From Nitrospira sp. Ga0074138 (GTDB taxonomy: Bacteria > Nitrospirota > Nitrospiria > Nitrospirales > Nitrospiraceae): a stretch of 64,000 nt of DNA. Positions within the stretch are counted from its first letter, which is position 1. Each line of letters begins with the position of its first letter. Position numbers and translations under genes: made by a program. The stretch lies in the NCBI GenBank assembly GCA_001464735.1, contig LNDU01000056.1:1-64000 (forward strand), given 5' to 3'. Under the pieces are notes generated by a model. The model saw only the letters and a program-made list of their open reading frames with translations, had not been told where the DNA came from and ran no database searches. This document shows positions 18,461 to 27,784 of this stretch, piece after piece.

Positions 18461-19927
18461 CTATTCCCAATCCATCCGATAGTTCGGCGCCTCTTTGGTA
18501 ATGATCACGTCATGCACATGACTCTCACGGAGGCCGGCCACGGATTGTCTGATAAACGTGGCATTCCGTTGCAAATCGACAATCGTCTTACAGCCACAGT
18601 AACCCATTCCTGATCGCACACCGCCGACTAACTGATACACCACGGCAGCCATCGAACCTTTATAGGGGACACGGCCTTCGATCCCTTCGGGCACCAGTTT
18701 CTGGGCCGGGCGTCCTCCTTGTCCATACCGATCCCCGCCCCCTCGCTCCATCGCTCCGATGGAGCCCATGCCGCGATAGACCTTGTAGGTTCTGGCTTGA
18801 TAGAGCACCGTCTCACCGGGAGACTCTTCCGTTCCGGCAAAAAGCCCACCAAGCATGACAGACGACGCCCCGGCAGCTAAGGCCTTTGTGATATCGCCTG
18901 AGAACTTGATACCACCATCGGCAATAATCGGCACACCGCTACCAGTTAACACTTTTGCGCAATCCGCGATGGCGGTCAGCTGCGGCATTCCGGCGCCCGA
19001 CACGATCCGCGTCGTACAAATCGATCCTGGTCCGACCCCGACCTTGACCGCATCGACTCCGGCTTTGAGGAGGTCTTTGGCCGCCTCTGCGGTGCCGATG
19101 TTTCCCACGACCAGTTCGAGAGCCGGATACAGTTTCTTGATCATCTTCGCCGTATCGAGCACGGCTTGCGAATGGCCGTGCGCCGTGTCGATCACCACAA
19201 GATCCACGCCGGATCTCTTGAGTAGCGCCACCCGCTCTTCGGTCTCCGGTCCGACACCCACCGCCGCCCCTACCCGTAAGCGCCCATGGCCATCCTTGCA
19301 AGCGTTGGGATACTTGACCCGCTTTTCGATATCCTTAATGGTAATAAGCCCTTTGAGTTCAAATTGTTTGTTCACCACCGGTAACTTTTCAATCCGGTGC
19401 TCATGCAGAATCTCTTTCGCCTTCTCCAGGCTGGTGCCCTCCGGTGCCGTGATCAACCGGTCTCGCTTCATCACCTGCGACACCTTCATCTCCATCCTGG
19501 TTTCAAACCGCAGATCGCGGTTGGTAAGAATCCCGACTAGCTTGCGCCCTTTGGTGACAGGGATACCCGAGATCCGATACTTCGCCATGAGTTGGTGTGC
19601 GTCTCGAATGGTTTCGTCGGGAGAAATCGTGACGGGGTCGAGGATCATCCCGCTTTCTGACTTCTTAACCTTATCTACTTCCGTCGCCTGATCTATCGGA
19701 GACAACACGCGATGGATGATCCCGATACCCCCTTCGCGCGCCATCGCAATCGCCAGCCGAGATTCCGTCACAGTATCCATAGCCGCGCTGACGAGCGGGA
19801 TATTGATCCGGATATTGCGCGACACAAAGGTGCTGGTATCGACTTCATTGGGAACAATCTTCGACTTGGCCGGCACGAGGACCACGTCGTCGTACGTCAG
19901 TCCGAGTCGCGGTTCTTTATCAAGCAT
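18461..19927 (-). CDS. guaB: Inosine-5'-monophosphate dehydrogenase
   Basis: 488 residues from ATG 19927 ([19 protein letters not shown]), with gaggga upstream. The open frame continues 84 codons further upstream, but that extension is antisense-like sequence overlapping the NHL gene. It oxidises IMP to XMP with NAD, the committed step to GMP. Two CBS domains sit at about residues 95-210 ([19 protein letters not shown]). The catalytic Cys is in [15 protein letters not shown], and the flap has [11 protein letters not shown]. It begins 11 nt after the NHL-protein stop, so it may be transcribed with it. guaA follows. Confidence 0.97.
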   Translation of the reverse strand: MLDKEPRLGLTYDDVVLVPAKSKIVPNEVDTSTFVSRNIRINIPLVSAAMDTVTESRLAIAMAREGGIGIIHRVLSPIDQATEVDKVKKSESGMILDPVTISPDETIRDAHQLMAKYRISGIPVTKGRKLVGILTNRDLRFETRMEMKVSQVMKRDRLITAPEGTSLEKAKEILHEHRIEKLPVVNKQFELKGLITIKDIEKRVKYPNACKDGHGRLRVGAAVGVGPETEERVALLKRSGVDLVVIDTAHGHSQAVLDTAKMIKKLYPALELVVGNIGTAEAAKDLLKAGVDAVKVGVGPGSICTTRIVSGAGMPQLTAIADCAKVLTGSGVPIIADGGIKFSGDITKALAAGASSVMLGGLFAGTEESPGETVLYQARTYKVYRGMGSIGAMERGGGDRYGQGGRPAQKLVPEGIEGRVPYKGSMAAVVYQLVGGVRSGMGYCGCKTIVDLQRNATFIRQSVAGLRESHVHDVIITKEAPNYRMDWE

Positions 19928-19937
19928 TACTCCCTCT

Positions 19938-22904
19938 TCACACGTTCTGCGTTCGTTGCATGTTCTCCACCTCGGCCAGCTCCTCCGCCTCGCCCTGCAA
20001 CCGTTCGCTGCCCTCGTCCGCCGGCATGAACTGCTGCACCCGTGTGTTGCCGCTGTCAACGACAAAGACGCTCCCCTTCGCATCGACAGCGATCCCGTAG
20101 GGAAAATTGAATTGCCCGTCGCCGTTTCCGAACCCGCCCCACTGGGTGATGAAATTGCCCTCGCGATCGAACTTTTCAATCCGATGATTCCCCGTATCCG
20201 TCACATAGAGATGTCCAGCTCCGTCAACGGTGATGCCCCAGGGCGAGCGCAATTGTCCGGCCTCCTGCGCCAGGGCACTGCTGGCATGCCCTGCAGCTGA
20301 ACTGCCTCCCCACTTCGTTAACAGCTGTGGTAAGACGTTGGTACTGGTGTCAAACTTCTGGATGCGGTGATTGCCCATATCGACGACATAGACCGTCCCG
20401 TCCTCTTGATCGACGGCCACTCCGCGCGGGAAATAGAACTGCCCGTCACCGTTGCCAAAGCTGCCCCAGGCCATGATGAACTCACCGGACATATCGAATT
20501 TCTGCACGCGGAAATTGGCGCTATCAACAACGTAGATGTAGCCGCGCACGCGGTCGACCGCAATCCCCCAGGGAGCATTGAACTGTCCTTCGCCGTTTCC
20601 ACGCGAACCGAACTTCATCATGTACCCACCCAGCTTCCCGTCGAACTTTTGAACCCGGTGGTTATTGGTATCCACCACCCAGACATCGCCCTTGCCGTCG
20701 CAGGCAATACCGGTGGGATTGTGAAAATTCGCATTGGCCGAGCCAAAACTCCCCCACAGAATGATGAAATTCCCAGCGTTGTCGAACTTTTGCACACGAT
20801 TGTTGCCGTTGTCGACGACAAACAGCGACCCTTGCTGATCGGCGCACAGCCCGTAGATTGGCGCGATAAACTCTCCGCCGTGCAACAACGACGCACCCCG
20901 TCCAGGCTTTCCCCACTTCGACACGCACAGATAGCCAGAAGTATTAACCAAAATAGTCGTGCTGGCCGGCGTGGAGACATTGTTGCCGATATCTTTGAAC
21001 CACACATAAATGGTTTTGTGCCCATCTCCAGGCGAGAGAATGAACGGAATCGTGGCGCCGAACTTGATCGCCGATGTCACATCCACCCACCCGGGCGTGC
21101 CAGCCACAGGCGTCAACGGACTTTCAGAAATAAAATAGGCCCCGACCCCTGTATCCAAATCGGTTGCCGAAATCGTCACCACGACTTCGGGCGAGTTGGT
21201 CATGAAGGCCCCGTGATTGATCACGGCGTAAGGATTCTGTGGCGCCGTGATATCGATGAGCACGGGTATCGCCGTGACTTCTTCCGAGGGTCCGCTTTCC
21301 GTTCCATCTTCGAACGACGCAGTCACAGCATAAAAATAGGGTGTATCGTTCGTGAGACCTTCATGCGTGTAGGGATTCGTGACGCCTTCAATCTTCGTCG
21401 CCCCCTCAATCGTGACATGAGGCGAGGTACTGAAATAGAGATTATAAGACTGCGCGCCAGGCACCTCCATCCAACTCAGAAAGACTTCCGTGTCGCCGGC
21501 CTTGACGGCAAGGCTGCGGGGTGGCTGCACCGCCCCGGCTTCCACTGTGTGCGCAGGCTGGTCCTTTCCTCGATTCATCTCTTCTTCGGTCGGCACATAT
21601 TTCAAGACACGGTGATTGCCGCTATCGACGACGAACACGCAGCCTTCCTTATCGACCGCAATGCCATACGGGAAATTGACCTGCCCCTCTGTTTTTCCTC
21701 GGTTCCCAAATGAGCACAGGAACGTCCCATTGCCGTCGAACTTCTGAATACGATGGTTCCCGCTGTCCACGACATAGACATTGCCGAGCGCATCACAGGC
21801 GATGCCCCACGGCGACTTAAACTGTCCTGGTCCATGCCCTTCTCGCCCCCATTTCGTCAAGAAACTTCCTCGGGCATCGAATTTTTGGATGCGATTATTG
21901 CTTTCATCGGCCACATAAATATTGCCGATAAAATCGACCGCCACGCCGCGCGGAAAGAAGAAGGCGCCGTCAAAGCTTCCGTCACGGCCCCACTTCAGCA
22001 GTGGTTGGCCGTCGGCTTGAAATTTTTGGATGCGCGCGTTGCTCGTGTCGGAGACATACACATGGCCATCTTGATCCGTTGTAATGCCCCAGGGCACATC
22101 GAAGCGGCCCATATCGGCCCCCCGCCAGGCAAACCCGAACTTGCCCCATGCTTTCTGCGCGTTACCCTCGAGATCGAACTTCTGTACCCGGTTGTTGCCG
22201 CTATCAGCCACATACACAACATCGCCCGGCCCGACCGCCAAACCACGGGGATAGTAAAACTGGCCTTCCTGTGAACTGGGCTCACCGCCCCACCGAGCCA
22301 GGAACGTTCCAGTCTTATCGAATTTTTGGATCGAATGGTTATCAGTATCGGCCACGTAGATGTTGCCGTTCTTGTCGAGCGCAATCCCCGTGGGCGAGTT
22401 CAACTCCCCATCGCCCACTCCTTCACAGCCGATGACCATAGCCAGGAGATACGGCGATGGAATCGCCATCACTTCTTGCGATTCAGGGCTTTCGCCCTTC
22501 GAGGTGACGACGGTGACGACATAGTGGTAACAGGTGCCGTTGGCCAGGTCATCATGAACGTAGGGACTCGAGGCACCCTCCAGACACGTCGCCTTGTCCT
22601 TCTTCACACCGATCACGCCCTTAAAATCTTCAGGGCCAGCGATGGGACGAGTCAGTTCCGAGAATTTGATCTGTACGCCCTTGGACGTTAGAAAGTAGAG
22701 GTTGTAGTACATGGCATCCGGAACCGGATCCCATGTGACGATAATACGCCCATTGCCGGGTTTGGCATGAACGTTTTGCGGAGGTGACGGCAGCTCTTCT
22801 TCCTCCGCCACTGAATCTCCGGCACCCCACTCTCCCTGAAGCCCATCGATACGGATGGGGAACCGATCGAATTGAAACATATCGTCAAAAAGCCAAGCTT
22901 TCAT
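19938..22904 (-). CDS. Large NHL-repeat protein with fibronectin type III domains
   Basis: 988 residues. ATG 22904 is preferred over GTG 22907. No signal peptide is visible, so location is unclear. In order: a fibronectin type III-like domain (about 40-150, [21 protein letters not shown]), six NHL blades (about 160-445, each with a core like [17 protein letters not shown]), a second fibronectin-like domain (about 470-570), a linker resembling a bacterial Ig-like domain, then six more NHL blades (about 690-980). Two six-bladed propellers are therefore predicted. NHL propellers bind proteins or ligands; no catalytic motif is seen. The gene ends 10 nt before guaB and leads a long minus-strand run. 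Confidence 0.85.
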   Translation of the reverse strand: MKAWLFDDMFQFDRFPIRIDGLQGEWGAGDSVAEEEELPSPPQNVHAKPGNGRIIVTWDPVPDAMYYNLYFLTSKGVQIKFSELTRPIAGPEDFKGVIGVKKDKATCLEGASSPYVHDDLANGTCYHYVVTVVTSKGESPESQEVMAIPSPYLLAMVIGCEGVGDGELNSPTGIALDKNGNIYVADTDNHSIQKFDKTGTFLARWGGEPSSQEGQFYYPRGLAVGPGDVVYVADSGNNRVQKFDLEGNAQKAWGKFGFAWRGADMGRFDVPWGITTDQDGHVYVSDTSNARIQKFQADGQPLLKWGRDGSFDGAFFFPRGVAVDFIGNIYVADESNNRIQKFDARGSFLTKWGREGHGPGQFKSPWGIACDALGNVYVVDSGNHRIQKFDGNGTFLCSFGNRGKTEGQVNFPYGIAVDKEGCVFVVDSGNHRVLKYVPTEEEMNRGKDQPAHTVEAGAVQPPRSLAVKAGDTEVFLSWMEVPGAQSYNLYFSTSPHVTIEGATKIEGVTNPYTHEGLTNDTPYFYAVTASFEDGTESGPSEEVTAIPVLIDITAPQNPYAVINHGAFMTNSPEVVVTISATDLDTGVGAYFISESPLTPVAGTPGWVDVTSAIKFGATIPFILSPGDGHKTIYVWFKDIGNNVSTPASTTILVNTSGYLCVSKWGKPGRGASLLHGGEFIAPIYGLCADQQGSLFVVDNGNNRVQKFDNAGNFIILWGSFGSANANFHNPTGIACDGKGDVWVVDTNNHRVQKFDGKLGGYMMKFGSRGNGEGQFNAPWGIAVDRVRGYIYVVDSANFRVQKFDMSGEFIMAWGSFGNGDGQFYFPRGVAVDQEDGTVYVVDMGNHRIQKFDTSTNVLPQLLTKWGGSSAAGHASSALAQEAGQLRSPWGITVDGAGHLYVTDTGNHRIEKFDREGNFITQWGGFGNGDGQFNFPYGIAVDAKGSVFVVDSGNTRVQQFMPADEGSERLQGEAEELAEVENMQRTQNV

Positions 22905-23194
22905 CACGGTGTTGCCTCAGATTGCTCGTGGGAGCGACTCAGAAACAGCGGAACTTTCAATCATTTAGACTTGGGTTGATCACTTTAGCAAAGCGACGGA
23001 AATAGAGTCAAGGCAACCGCCACAATGCCTTGGAGAATGATGTCTTGAAAAAGAGCCCTATGGTATCTGTAGTTGGATCGATTACAATGCAACGGTTCCC
23101 AAGCCGAAGCCCGTGATCAGAGGATTCTCTTCTCTCGGCAATTTTTAGGGCAGTTAGAGATTTCCGAATAGAAAGGAGCGCAACAGAAGCCACG

Positions 23195-23404
23195 ATGCGA
23201 AACTTCATCCTTGGCGTCACAGTCGGTGCCGTCCTTACCACGATGGTGGTCCAGGCAGCAGGGAAAGATGGAATGGGAGGGAGTGGACGGCCTCCACTCT
23301 TAAATGATGAGCGGGAGCGGCAGTTTCAGCTTCAACTCGACCACATGCGCCAACAAACTGAGCTGGAACAGGCACGCATGCAAGGGAAAAAGAAACCCTG
23401 CTAG
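23195..23404 (+). CDS. Small exported hypothetical protein
   Basis: 69 residues. The N-terminus MRNFILGVTVGAVLTTMVVQAAG is a signal peptide or single membrane anchor. The rest is charged and glutamine-rich (ERERQFQLQLDHMRQQTELEQARM), likely a short helix. ATG at 23195 has aaggag about 17 nt upstream, which is far. No homologous family is recognised. The 290-bp gap between it and the divergent NHL gene holds no identified feature, but must contain both promoters. Confidence 0.6.
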   Translation: MRNFILGVTVGAVLTTMVVQAAGKDGMGGSGRPPLLNDERERQFQLQLDHMRQQTELEQARMQGKKKPC

Positions 23405-23516
23405 TGAGCCACCAAGCCATCCGAACTGGCCGATCATCAGTTTCGTCGTGCTATGGACCGAATATCCAATAACCACGTATCAATGGCAGATAGGACGAAT
23501 TCAAAGGTGGATAATT

Positions 23517-23690
23517 ATGAGAATGTTTCAAGTCAGACAAACTGTCACATATGACCTGACGACGGCCGCAGGAACAGAGCAGGAAGCCATTTTGAAAGCC
23601 AAAGGCATTCCACTGGCTCAATGGACCGCCGAAACCGGTGAGATCACGGCCGAGATGCTGGACGAGACCGATGAAATCGACGAGTACTGA
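23517..23690 (+). CDS. Small acidic hypothetical protein
   Basis: 57 residues from ATG 23517, which has aggtgg 6-8 nt upstream; the longer open frame from 23304 overlaps the previous gene and is unlikely. Sequence begins MRMFQVRQTVTYDL and ends in an acidic tail (EMLDETDEIDEY). No membrane segment or known motif. The size and strand-then-helix pattern suggest a small soluble protein of unknown function. It sits between two exported small proteins, with no overlap. Confidence 0.55.
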   Translation: MRMFQVRQTVTYDLTTAAGTEQEAILKAKGIPLAQWTAETGEITAEMLDETDEIDEY

Positions 23691-23774
23691 ACGACGCCCA
23701 TGGTCCGTTCCACCTTTCAGCGGCATTGAGCACAGATAGCCGACACGCATCATCACTATCAGGGAGAAGAAACC

Positions 23775-24290
23775 ATGCGCCTGATTCAAAGAATCCAAAC
23801 ATCCGCGCTGTGTTTACTCCTCATCACTGCCGTGGCGCCCGCAGCCACTGCCGGGGACAAGGGACGCGCCAGCGGTCAGACTGCTCCATTGGATAAAAAA
23901 ACTGAGGACAGGGCACGGTATGTCATCAAGATCGCTGGGTGTAATGATTGCCATACCACCGGCTATGCGGAAGCCGCTGGAAAGATTCCTGAGAAAGACT
24001 GGCTCAAGGGAGATGGGATGGGATGGCGCGGGCCTTGGGGGACAACCTACGCGAGTAACATACGGCTCTATATGCAGAATCTCTCAGAAGCCCAGTGGAT
24101 CCAGGTTTCGCGGTCGGTTGAGTTTCGACCACCCATGCCATGGTTCGTCCTGCGCGAGATGACCGAGCAGGACCTACGGGCCATCTATCGATTTATCAGA
24201 AAGCTCGGCCCAGCCGGAGAACCGGCGCCCGCCTATGTTCCGCCGGATCAAGAGCCGCCACAGCCATATATTTTGTTCCCATCTAATTAG
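23775..24290 (+). CDS. Exported monoheme cytochrome c-like protein
   Basis: 171 residues with a Sec signal peptide (LCLLLITAVAPAATAG, cleaved near residue 27). One heme c site, CNDCH, lies in IAGCNDCHTTGYAEAAGKIP (about residue 55-60), and a methionine in RPPMPWFVLREM could be the sixth ligand. The C-terminal part ends with a proline-rich tail (PPDQEPPQPYILFP). It probably carries electrons in the periplasm, but partners are not evident from neighbours. A good ribosome site (ggagaag) precedes ATG 23775. Confidence 0.8.
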   Translation: MRLIQRIQTSALCLLLITAVAPAATAGDKGRASGQTAPLDKKTEDRARYVIKIAGCNDCHTTGYAEAAGKIPEKDWLKGDGMGWRGPWGTTYASNIRLYMQNLSEAQWIQVSRSVEFRPPMPWFVLREMTEQDLRAIYRFIRKLGPAGEPAPAYVPPDQEPPQPYILFPSN

Positions 24291-24301
24291 GGAGGTTCAG
24301 G

Positions 24302-24541
24302 ATGCGCACGATACCGGCATTGCGGGCATTGTTTAGAAACCGACAGCCAGTTCCCTGCTAGCCAGACACTTTTGCCATGGCGCGAAATACATGTAGTGGT
24401 CCCGAACACTTCGGCCAGGCCATGTCCTATGGACTTTACCGTGTTGCGTTCCGAAAAGAGATCGATTGGACCTTGAATGCGCTGCAAGCTCACGCTAGAC
24501 TCGTGAGCAGCCAGACCCATCAAGCGTGGAAGTCAGCATGA
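24302..24541 (+). pseudogene. Short ORF with an in-frame amber codon
   Basis: ATG 24302 follows a good ribosome site (gggagg) 12 nt after the cytochrome gene's stop. The frame gives 19 codons (MRTIPALRALFRNRQPVPC), then TAG at 24359, then stays open in the same frame to TGA at 24539-24541. The downstream part reads PDTFAMARNTCSGPEHF and continues with helix-like sequence ending THQAWKSA. An ATG at 24377 could restart translation without a clear ribosome site. Either a small gene killed by a nonsense mutation, a 19-residue peptide plus a separate 54-residue ORF, or chance. I recognise no family. Confidence 0.35.
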
Positions 24542-24754
24542 GTGATGGGGGCATGACGAGATACCGATGCCGACGTCGATCAACAACATACCACCTCGCA
24601 AAAAGAAAATGCTCGCGGCTCAATACACGCTACGTTAAGGACACGTCTGCTCACCAAAGGACAAGCGACTAAGTATAGACCATCGCCTGTCCCTCTTCCG
24701 TCCTAACGGATATGTGAACTCGCAACCCCTACTGTTGGATCTATAGCAGCCTGC

Positions 24755-24835
24755 CTACTGGCTCTTCTTGTACACCACTAAGCCACCGATAAAAATCACG
24801 AACATGACGATCATAAACATTACGAGAGTGTCCAT
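24755..24835 (-). CDS. 26-residue single-pass membrane peptide
   Basis: Minus-strand ATG 24835 is preceded by aaaggag at optimal spacing. It encodes MDTLVMFMIVMFVIFIGGL followed by VVYKKSQ, a textbook transmembrane helix with a positively charged end (inside-positive). Such very short proteins are often subunits or regulators of membrane complexes. No complex genes are adjacent. It is too short for statistical support, but the combination of strong ribosome site and clean hydrophobic helix is persuasive. Confidence 0.5.
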   Translation of the reverse strand: MDTLVMFMIVMFVIFIGGLVVYKKSQ

Positions 24836-24841
24836 GGCTAG

Positions 24842-25168
24842 CTCCTTTCCTTAGAACCACGACCTTGAACATTTCCGCCTACCATCACATTCACATTGTG
24901 TTGTCGATGCATAGAAGGCCTGATGAAGTCACGGCGAGCAGCCTGCCAATCCGGAAGGCCACTCGCAGCGGGCGCTTAGGACGCCTAGGACATTTTGTCT
25001 GTAGTGATAAAGACCCGCACGAGGAATAGGATTAGCGGCAATTCGTCACAAGCAATGCACACCCTCGCCAGCGATGACGTACTTACGCCAAACGAGACTC
25101 TCTACAAGGCTCATCAGATTCAATACTGTGTTCCCTACACGGGAATGTGACAGCCGAGAGAGAACCGG
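24842..25168. other. Gene-poor stretch
   Basis: About 330 bp without a supportable gene. Two small hairpins lie at its right end on the minus strand, cggct/agccg (25152-25170) and gggaa/ttccc (25131-25145), immediately after the 23-codon ORF. Otherwise I see nothing recognisable. Confidence 0.4.
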
Positions 25169-25240
25169 CTAACGTAACTGGCGAGACGCCCGCCCATGAC
25201 TCGGCGGGCCATTGTAATCCGGTGGACTAAGGTCTTCCAT
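25169..25240 (-). CDS. 23-residue ORF with strong ribosome site
   Basis: Minus-strand ATG 25240 follows aaggaggaggtgaag, one of the best ribosome sites in the window. The ORF reads MEDLSPPDYNGPPSHGR and ends ASRQLR. A perfect 7-bp stem (gcccgcc/ggcgggc, 25188-25209) lies inside it and two more hairpins follow the stop. A consensus promoter at 25305-25332 is upstream. The peptide is proline- and arginine-rich with no known motif. It could be a leader peptide, a modified-peptide precursor or part of a small RNA. The existence of the transcript is inference from these signals. Confidence 0.4.
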   Translation of the reverse strand: MEDLSPPDYNGPPSHGRASRQLR

Positions 25241-25304
25241 CTTCACCTCCTCCTTGATTCGGAATCACTCGGAGAATTGTGTAGACATCGAACTGTTCTT
25301 TCTC

Positions 25305-25332
25305 TCTATACCTCTTCCAGCCTAACTGTCAA
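25305..25332 (-). promoter_or_regulatory. Promoter of the short minus-strand unit
   Basis: On the minus strand, -35 ttgaca (25332-25327) and -10 tataga (25310-25305) are separated by 16 nt. Transcription would begin near 25298, about 58 nt before the 23-codon ORF. It lies 140 nt after the stop of the amine-oxidase-like gene. Confidence 0.55.
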
Positions 25333-25472
25333 CTGGGATAATTCAAATTTCTTCTGAATTTGAGTGGAGCATAAGTTGTGCCACATCCATCAGAGAAGAC
25401 AACAATTGACACAGGATTATGAGAGCTGATGTCTCTGTATGTTTCAGATGGTGTTAGCAGACCGGCAGAATA

Positions 25473-26453
25473 CTACCGCTGTACACGTAAGATGGGACCA
25501 AGGGTCAGCCATTTGGTTGGTCCCAACGCCGCCATGTGAGGCAAGTGGGCAACGTACCAGAATACAATGTCTTGCTCCTGCACTCCCTGATTATCTTCGT
25601 CATATCCCAGCTGGCCTCGCGCTCCGAAACTCCAAGGTACGTCTTCGCTGGCGTTGGTTCGACGAATCGCCACATCAAGGTCGGCAAACTTGTCCCGCTC
25701 GCCGTCATCTTTGAGCGGCACATAGCCCGTGCCAGGGAGAATCCACACGCCATGGCCGTTCAGCTGATCGCGCACGAACCAGGCTTTATTGAGTGCTGGA
25801 ATTTTGACATCGTTCCGCTCATTCGTATATTTCCGCCAACCCGGTCCCCACCCCCGGTCTGCCCCCCCCTCTTCGTGAACGAAGACCTGGTCCATGCCGT
25901 TCCCGTTGATATCGAAATCAAATCGCCAGTACGGATGGTGGACATGGTCGGTGTTACACGAAAGCCCACGGCTATGCAGCACGGGGCGAAGTTCGCCATC
26001 ATCCGACAGGTGCCAGGATTGATAGAGATGATATTCTCCAATACGGGCATAGATCCCCACCTCAAGCCACTTCACATTCTGCTGAGTTGACGCTTCCATG
26101 CAGACTTTTTGATCGCCGCAATTGACGATCGGCACGAGGTCTTGCCAACGCAACCGATCCTGAAACGGACCACAGCGGCCGCTTTCAGCGCGAGAACCAA
26201 ACCACGTGAACGGATTCCACCACACCAACTCCTTGACGTACTTCACCCGAACCACCGGCATGCTGGCCTTCGCAAGAACCAGCTCATCCCGATACGTCAC
26301 GTTCCGAAGGGTCAATCCGGTGCTATCACGCACCTCCCAATCGAAACTCCATTTCCCCCAATTCACATGTTCCGCATGAGTTTCCGCAAACGACAATCCC
26401 GAGGAATTAACCATGCCGACCATCATGAACAAGCCCAACCAGATTCGTGTCAT
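25473..26453 (-). CDS. Exported copper amine oxidase-like catalytic domain
   Basis: 326 residues from ATG 26453 (ribosome site agagga), with a signal peptide (IWLGLFMMVGMVNSSGLSFA). The body resembles only the C-terminal catalytic domain of copper/topaquinone amine oxidases. GEYHLYQSW at 139-147 aligns with the NYDY site, so Y141 is the candidate topaquinone. DHVHHPYWRFDFDING supplies the His-x-His copper pair (H170, H172), and DIVFWYVAHLPHMAAL supplies a third His (303 or 306). The enzyme would oxidise primary amines. The canonical Asn before the Tyr is Glu and the base Asp is not obvious, so activity is uncertain. Last gene of a tight five-gene operon; 10 nt after the next upstream gene. 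Confidence 0.6.
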   Translation of the reverse strand: MTRIWLGLFMMVGMVNSSGLSFAETHAEHVNWGKWSFDWEVRDSTGLTLRNVTYRDELVLAKASMPVVRVKYVKELVWWNPFTWFGSRAESGRCGPFQDRLRWQDLVPIVNCGDQKVCMEASTQQNVKWLEVGIYARIGEYHLYQSWHLSDDGELRPVLHSRGLSCNTDHVHHPYWRFDFDINGNGMDQVFVHEEGGADRGWGPGWRKYTNERNDVKIPALNKAWFVRDQLNGHGVWILPGTGYVPLKDDGERDKFADLDVAIRRTNASEDVPWSFGARGQLGYDEDNQGVQEQDIVFWYVAHLPHMAALGPTKWLTLGPILRVQR

Positions 26454-26463
26454 CACATTCCTC

Positions 26464-27237
26464 TCAAGAGCGAGGTGGTTCCTCGCCGGCCTCAAGCACC
26501 TTGTCGTCGGTCAGATCCACCACGGCCCAGTACTTCGGATCTCCATCATATCCTTTGGAGAACGTAATCCAAATGGTGCGGTGTGCGTACCCAGGCTCAT
26601 TTCTGAAAAACCCACGGTCCGGCTGCATAAGCAGCCCATGCCCCTGGAGCTGATCTACCTTTCCAGCCAGGCGCGGGTCCGCTTTCGCCAACTCGATCCC
26701 CCGTTGGACATCCTGTTGCCCCTCCGGCGGCTGATAGCCCTCCACACGAGAAACGCTCAGGACGTTCGTGTCCTTCATGCGGACTTCCACGGCCACGTTT
26801 TGGCTATAGCTGTAGTACACCAACCTCGTCATGCTGGATACGTCGCGGCAACAGCCGAACGAGACCTTGCCCTCTGGTGGCAACCGATCTGCATCGATGA
26901 ATGCCCAGCGTTTGCCCAGCAGAGCGGCAACCCGACGATCTCCCTCGGCAGCTCTTCGTAACGCTGCAACCTCGCCCGACGTCAGGGCTTCGCCCTCATT
27001 CGTCGTTCGCTTCACACCAGCATCAGCAACAGCGCCGGCCATTTTTGGTTTGTGATGGCCAGCCGTGTCGTCACCGGTGAACTGAAACACATGCGGAGAA
27101 GGAATCTTGTCCGGAAGCTTGGTCTTCTGCACCGCGGTTTCAGGATCCTCTGGACCAAATGGACCACGGGAGCCTGCATCAAGGCTGCAGCCAGACGAGA
27201 GACCGATGACAGCCCACAGAAACCATGTCCGTCGCAT
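26464..27237 (-). CDS. Lipoprotein resembling amine oxidase N2/N3 domains
   Basis: 257 residues with a lipoprotein signal (WAVIGLSSGC, cysteine 17). After a disordered linker (residues 18-85), the rest resembles the small alpha/beta N2 and N3 domains that precede the catalytic domain in copper amine oxidases. A strand-rich pair (GKRWAFIDADRLPPEG, YSQNVAVEVRMKD) is followed by GYQPPEGQQDVQRGIELA and ADPRLAGKVDQLQGHG, then a final barrel-like part (TIWITFSKGYDGDPKYWAVVDL). It directly precedes the gene for the catalytic-like domain by 10 nt. I infer that one ancestral enzyme is split over two genes. PepSY-like is the alternative reading. Confidence 0.55.
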   Translation of the reverse strand: MRRTWFLWAVIGLSSGCSLDAGSRGPFGPEDPETAVQKTKLPDKIPSPHVFQFTGDDTAGHHKPKMAGAVADAGVKRTTNEGEALTSGEVAALRRAAEGDRRVAALLGKRWAFIDADRLPPEGKVSFGCCRDVSSMTRLVYYSYSQNVAVEVRMKDTNVLSVSRVEGYQPPEGQQDVQRGIELAKADPRLAGKVDQLQGHGLLMQPDRGFFRNEPGYAHRTIWITFSKGYDGDPKYWAVVDLTDDKVLEAGEEPPRS

Positions 27238-27256
27238 CGCTCAATCCCTCACACGG

Positions 27257-27775
27257 TTACACCGCCAACTTCGCCGCCACGCCGATCGCCAGCTTGGAAA
27301 GCTGTGCGGCGGCCTTGATGACGGCAGCCCGTTTTTTTCTGGAGGCCGCGTCGAGCACCGCTTCCTTCATGAGGTCTTTGTAAGATTTGATTTCGTCTTT
27401 GGTGAAGGGAACGATCTGCGCAATCGTCTCATTGTTGAAGGTGTTGGCCAACTGCAGATACAGGTTCGAAATCTCAGCGGCATAGATCCCACGCCGAAGC
27501 GGGTCGTTCTTATAGGTTTCGAATTTCTTGCGGAGCGTGGCCACCGCCTCCAAGAGGGCTTTTTGGCGAACCTTCGTTTCATCCTGCTTCCCGACCTCAA
27601 ATTCGACGGCCCCCAGCTGATCCACCAACGCCTTGGCCTCATCACGAGCATGGTCGACCTGAACCGAAAGCCCCATCACCTCTTGAGTCGCATCCTCGGC
27701 TGTTTCCATCAACTGCCTGATCAGGTTATCGTTATCCCGGAGAAACCCGACGACTCCATCAATGCTGAGATCCAT
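27257..27775 (-). CDS. Helical hypothetical protein in lipoprotein operon
   Basis: 172 residues without signal peptide. Mostly helix with coiled-coil character (IRQLMETAEDATQEVMGL, DHARDEAKALVDQLGAVE, LLEAVATLRKKFETY), ending in an alanine/lysine-rich helix (KRAAVIKAAAQLSKLAIG) that could be amphipathic. Family not recognised. It starts 9 nt after the upstream lipoprotein gene and ends 19 nt before the N2/N3-like lipoprotein, so it is clearly part of the operon. Being apparently cytoplasmic while its neighbours are exported, it may be an inner-face or peripheral partner. ATG start at 27775. Confidence 0.6.
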   Translation of the reverse strand: MDLSIDGVVGFLRDNDNLIRQLMETAEDATQEVMGLSVQVDHARDEAKALVDQLGAVEFEVGKQDETKVRQKALLEAVATLRKKFETYKNDPLRRGIYAAEISNLYLQLANTFNNETIAQIVPFTKDEIKSYKDLMKEAVLDAASRKKRAAVIKAAAQLSKLAIGVAAKLAV

Positions 27776-27784
27776 GGTGCCCCC

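Noticed and set aside
20367..21713. Plus-strand ORF of 448 codons
   Set aside because: Antisense to the NHL-repeat gene, whose repeats create a repetitive shadow frame.
24287..24523. Minus-strand ORF of 78 codons overlapping the cytochrome gene end
   Set aside because: Starts without a ribosome site, overlaps the cytochrome stop, and its composition is unremarkable.
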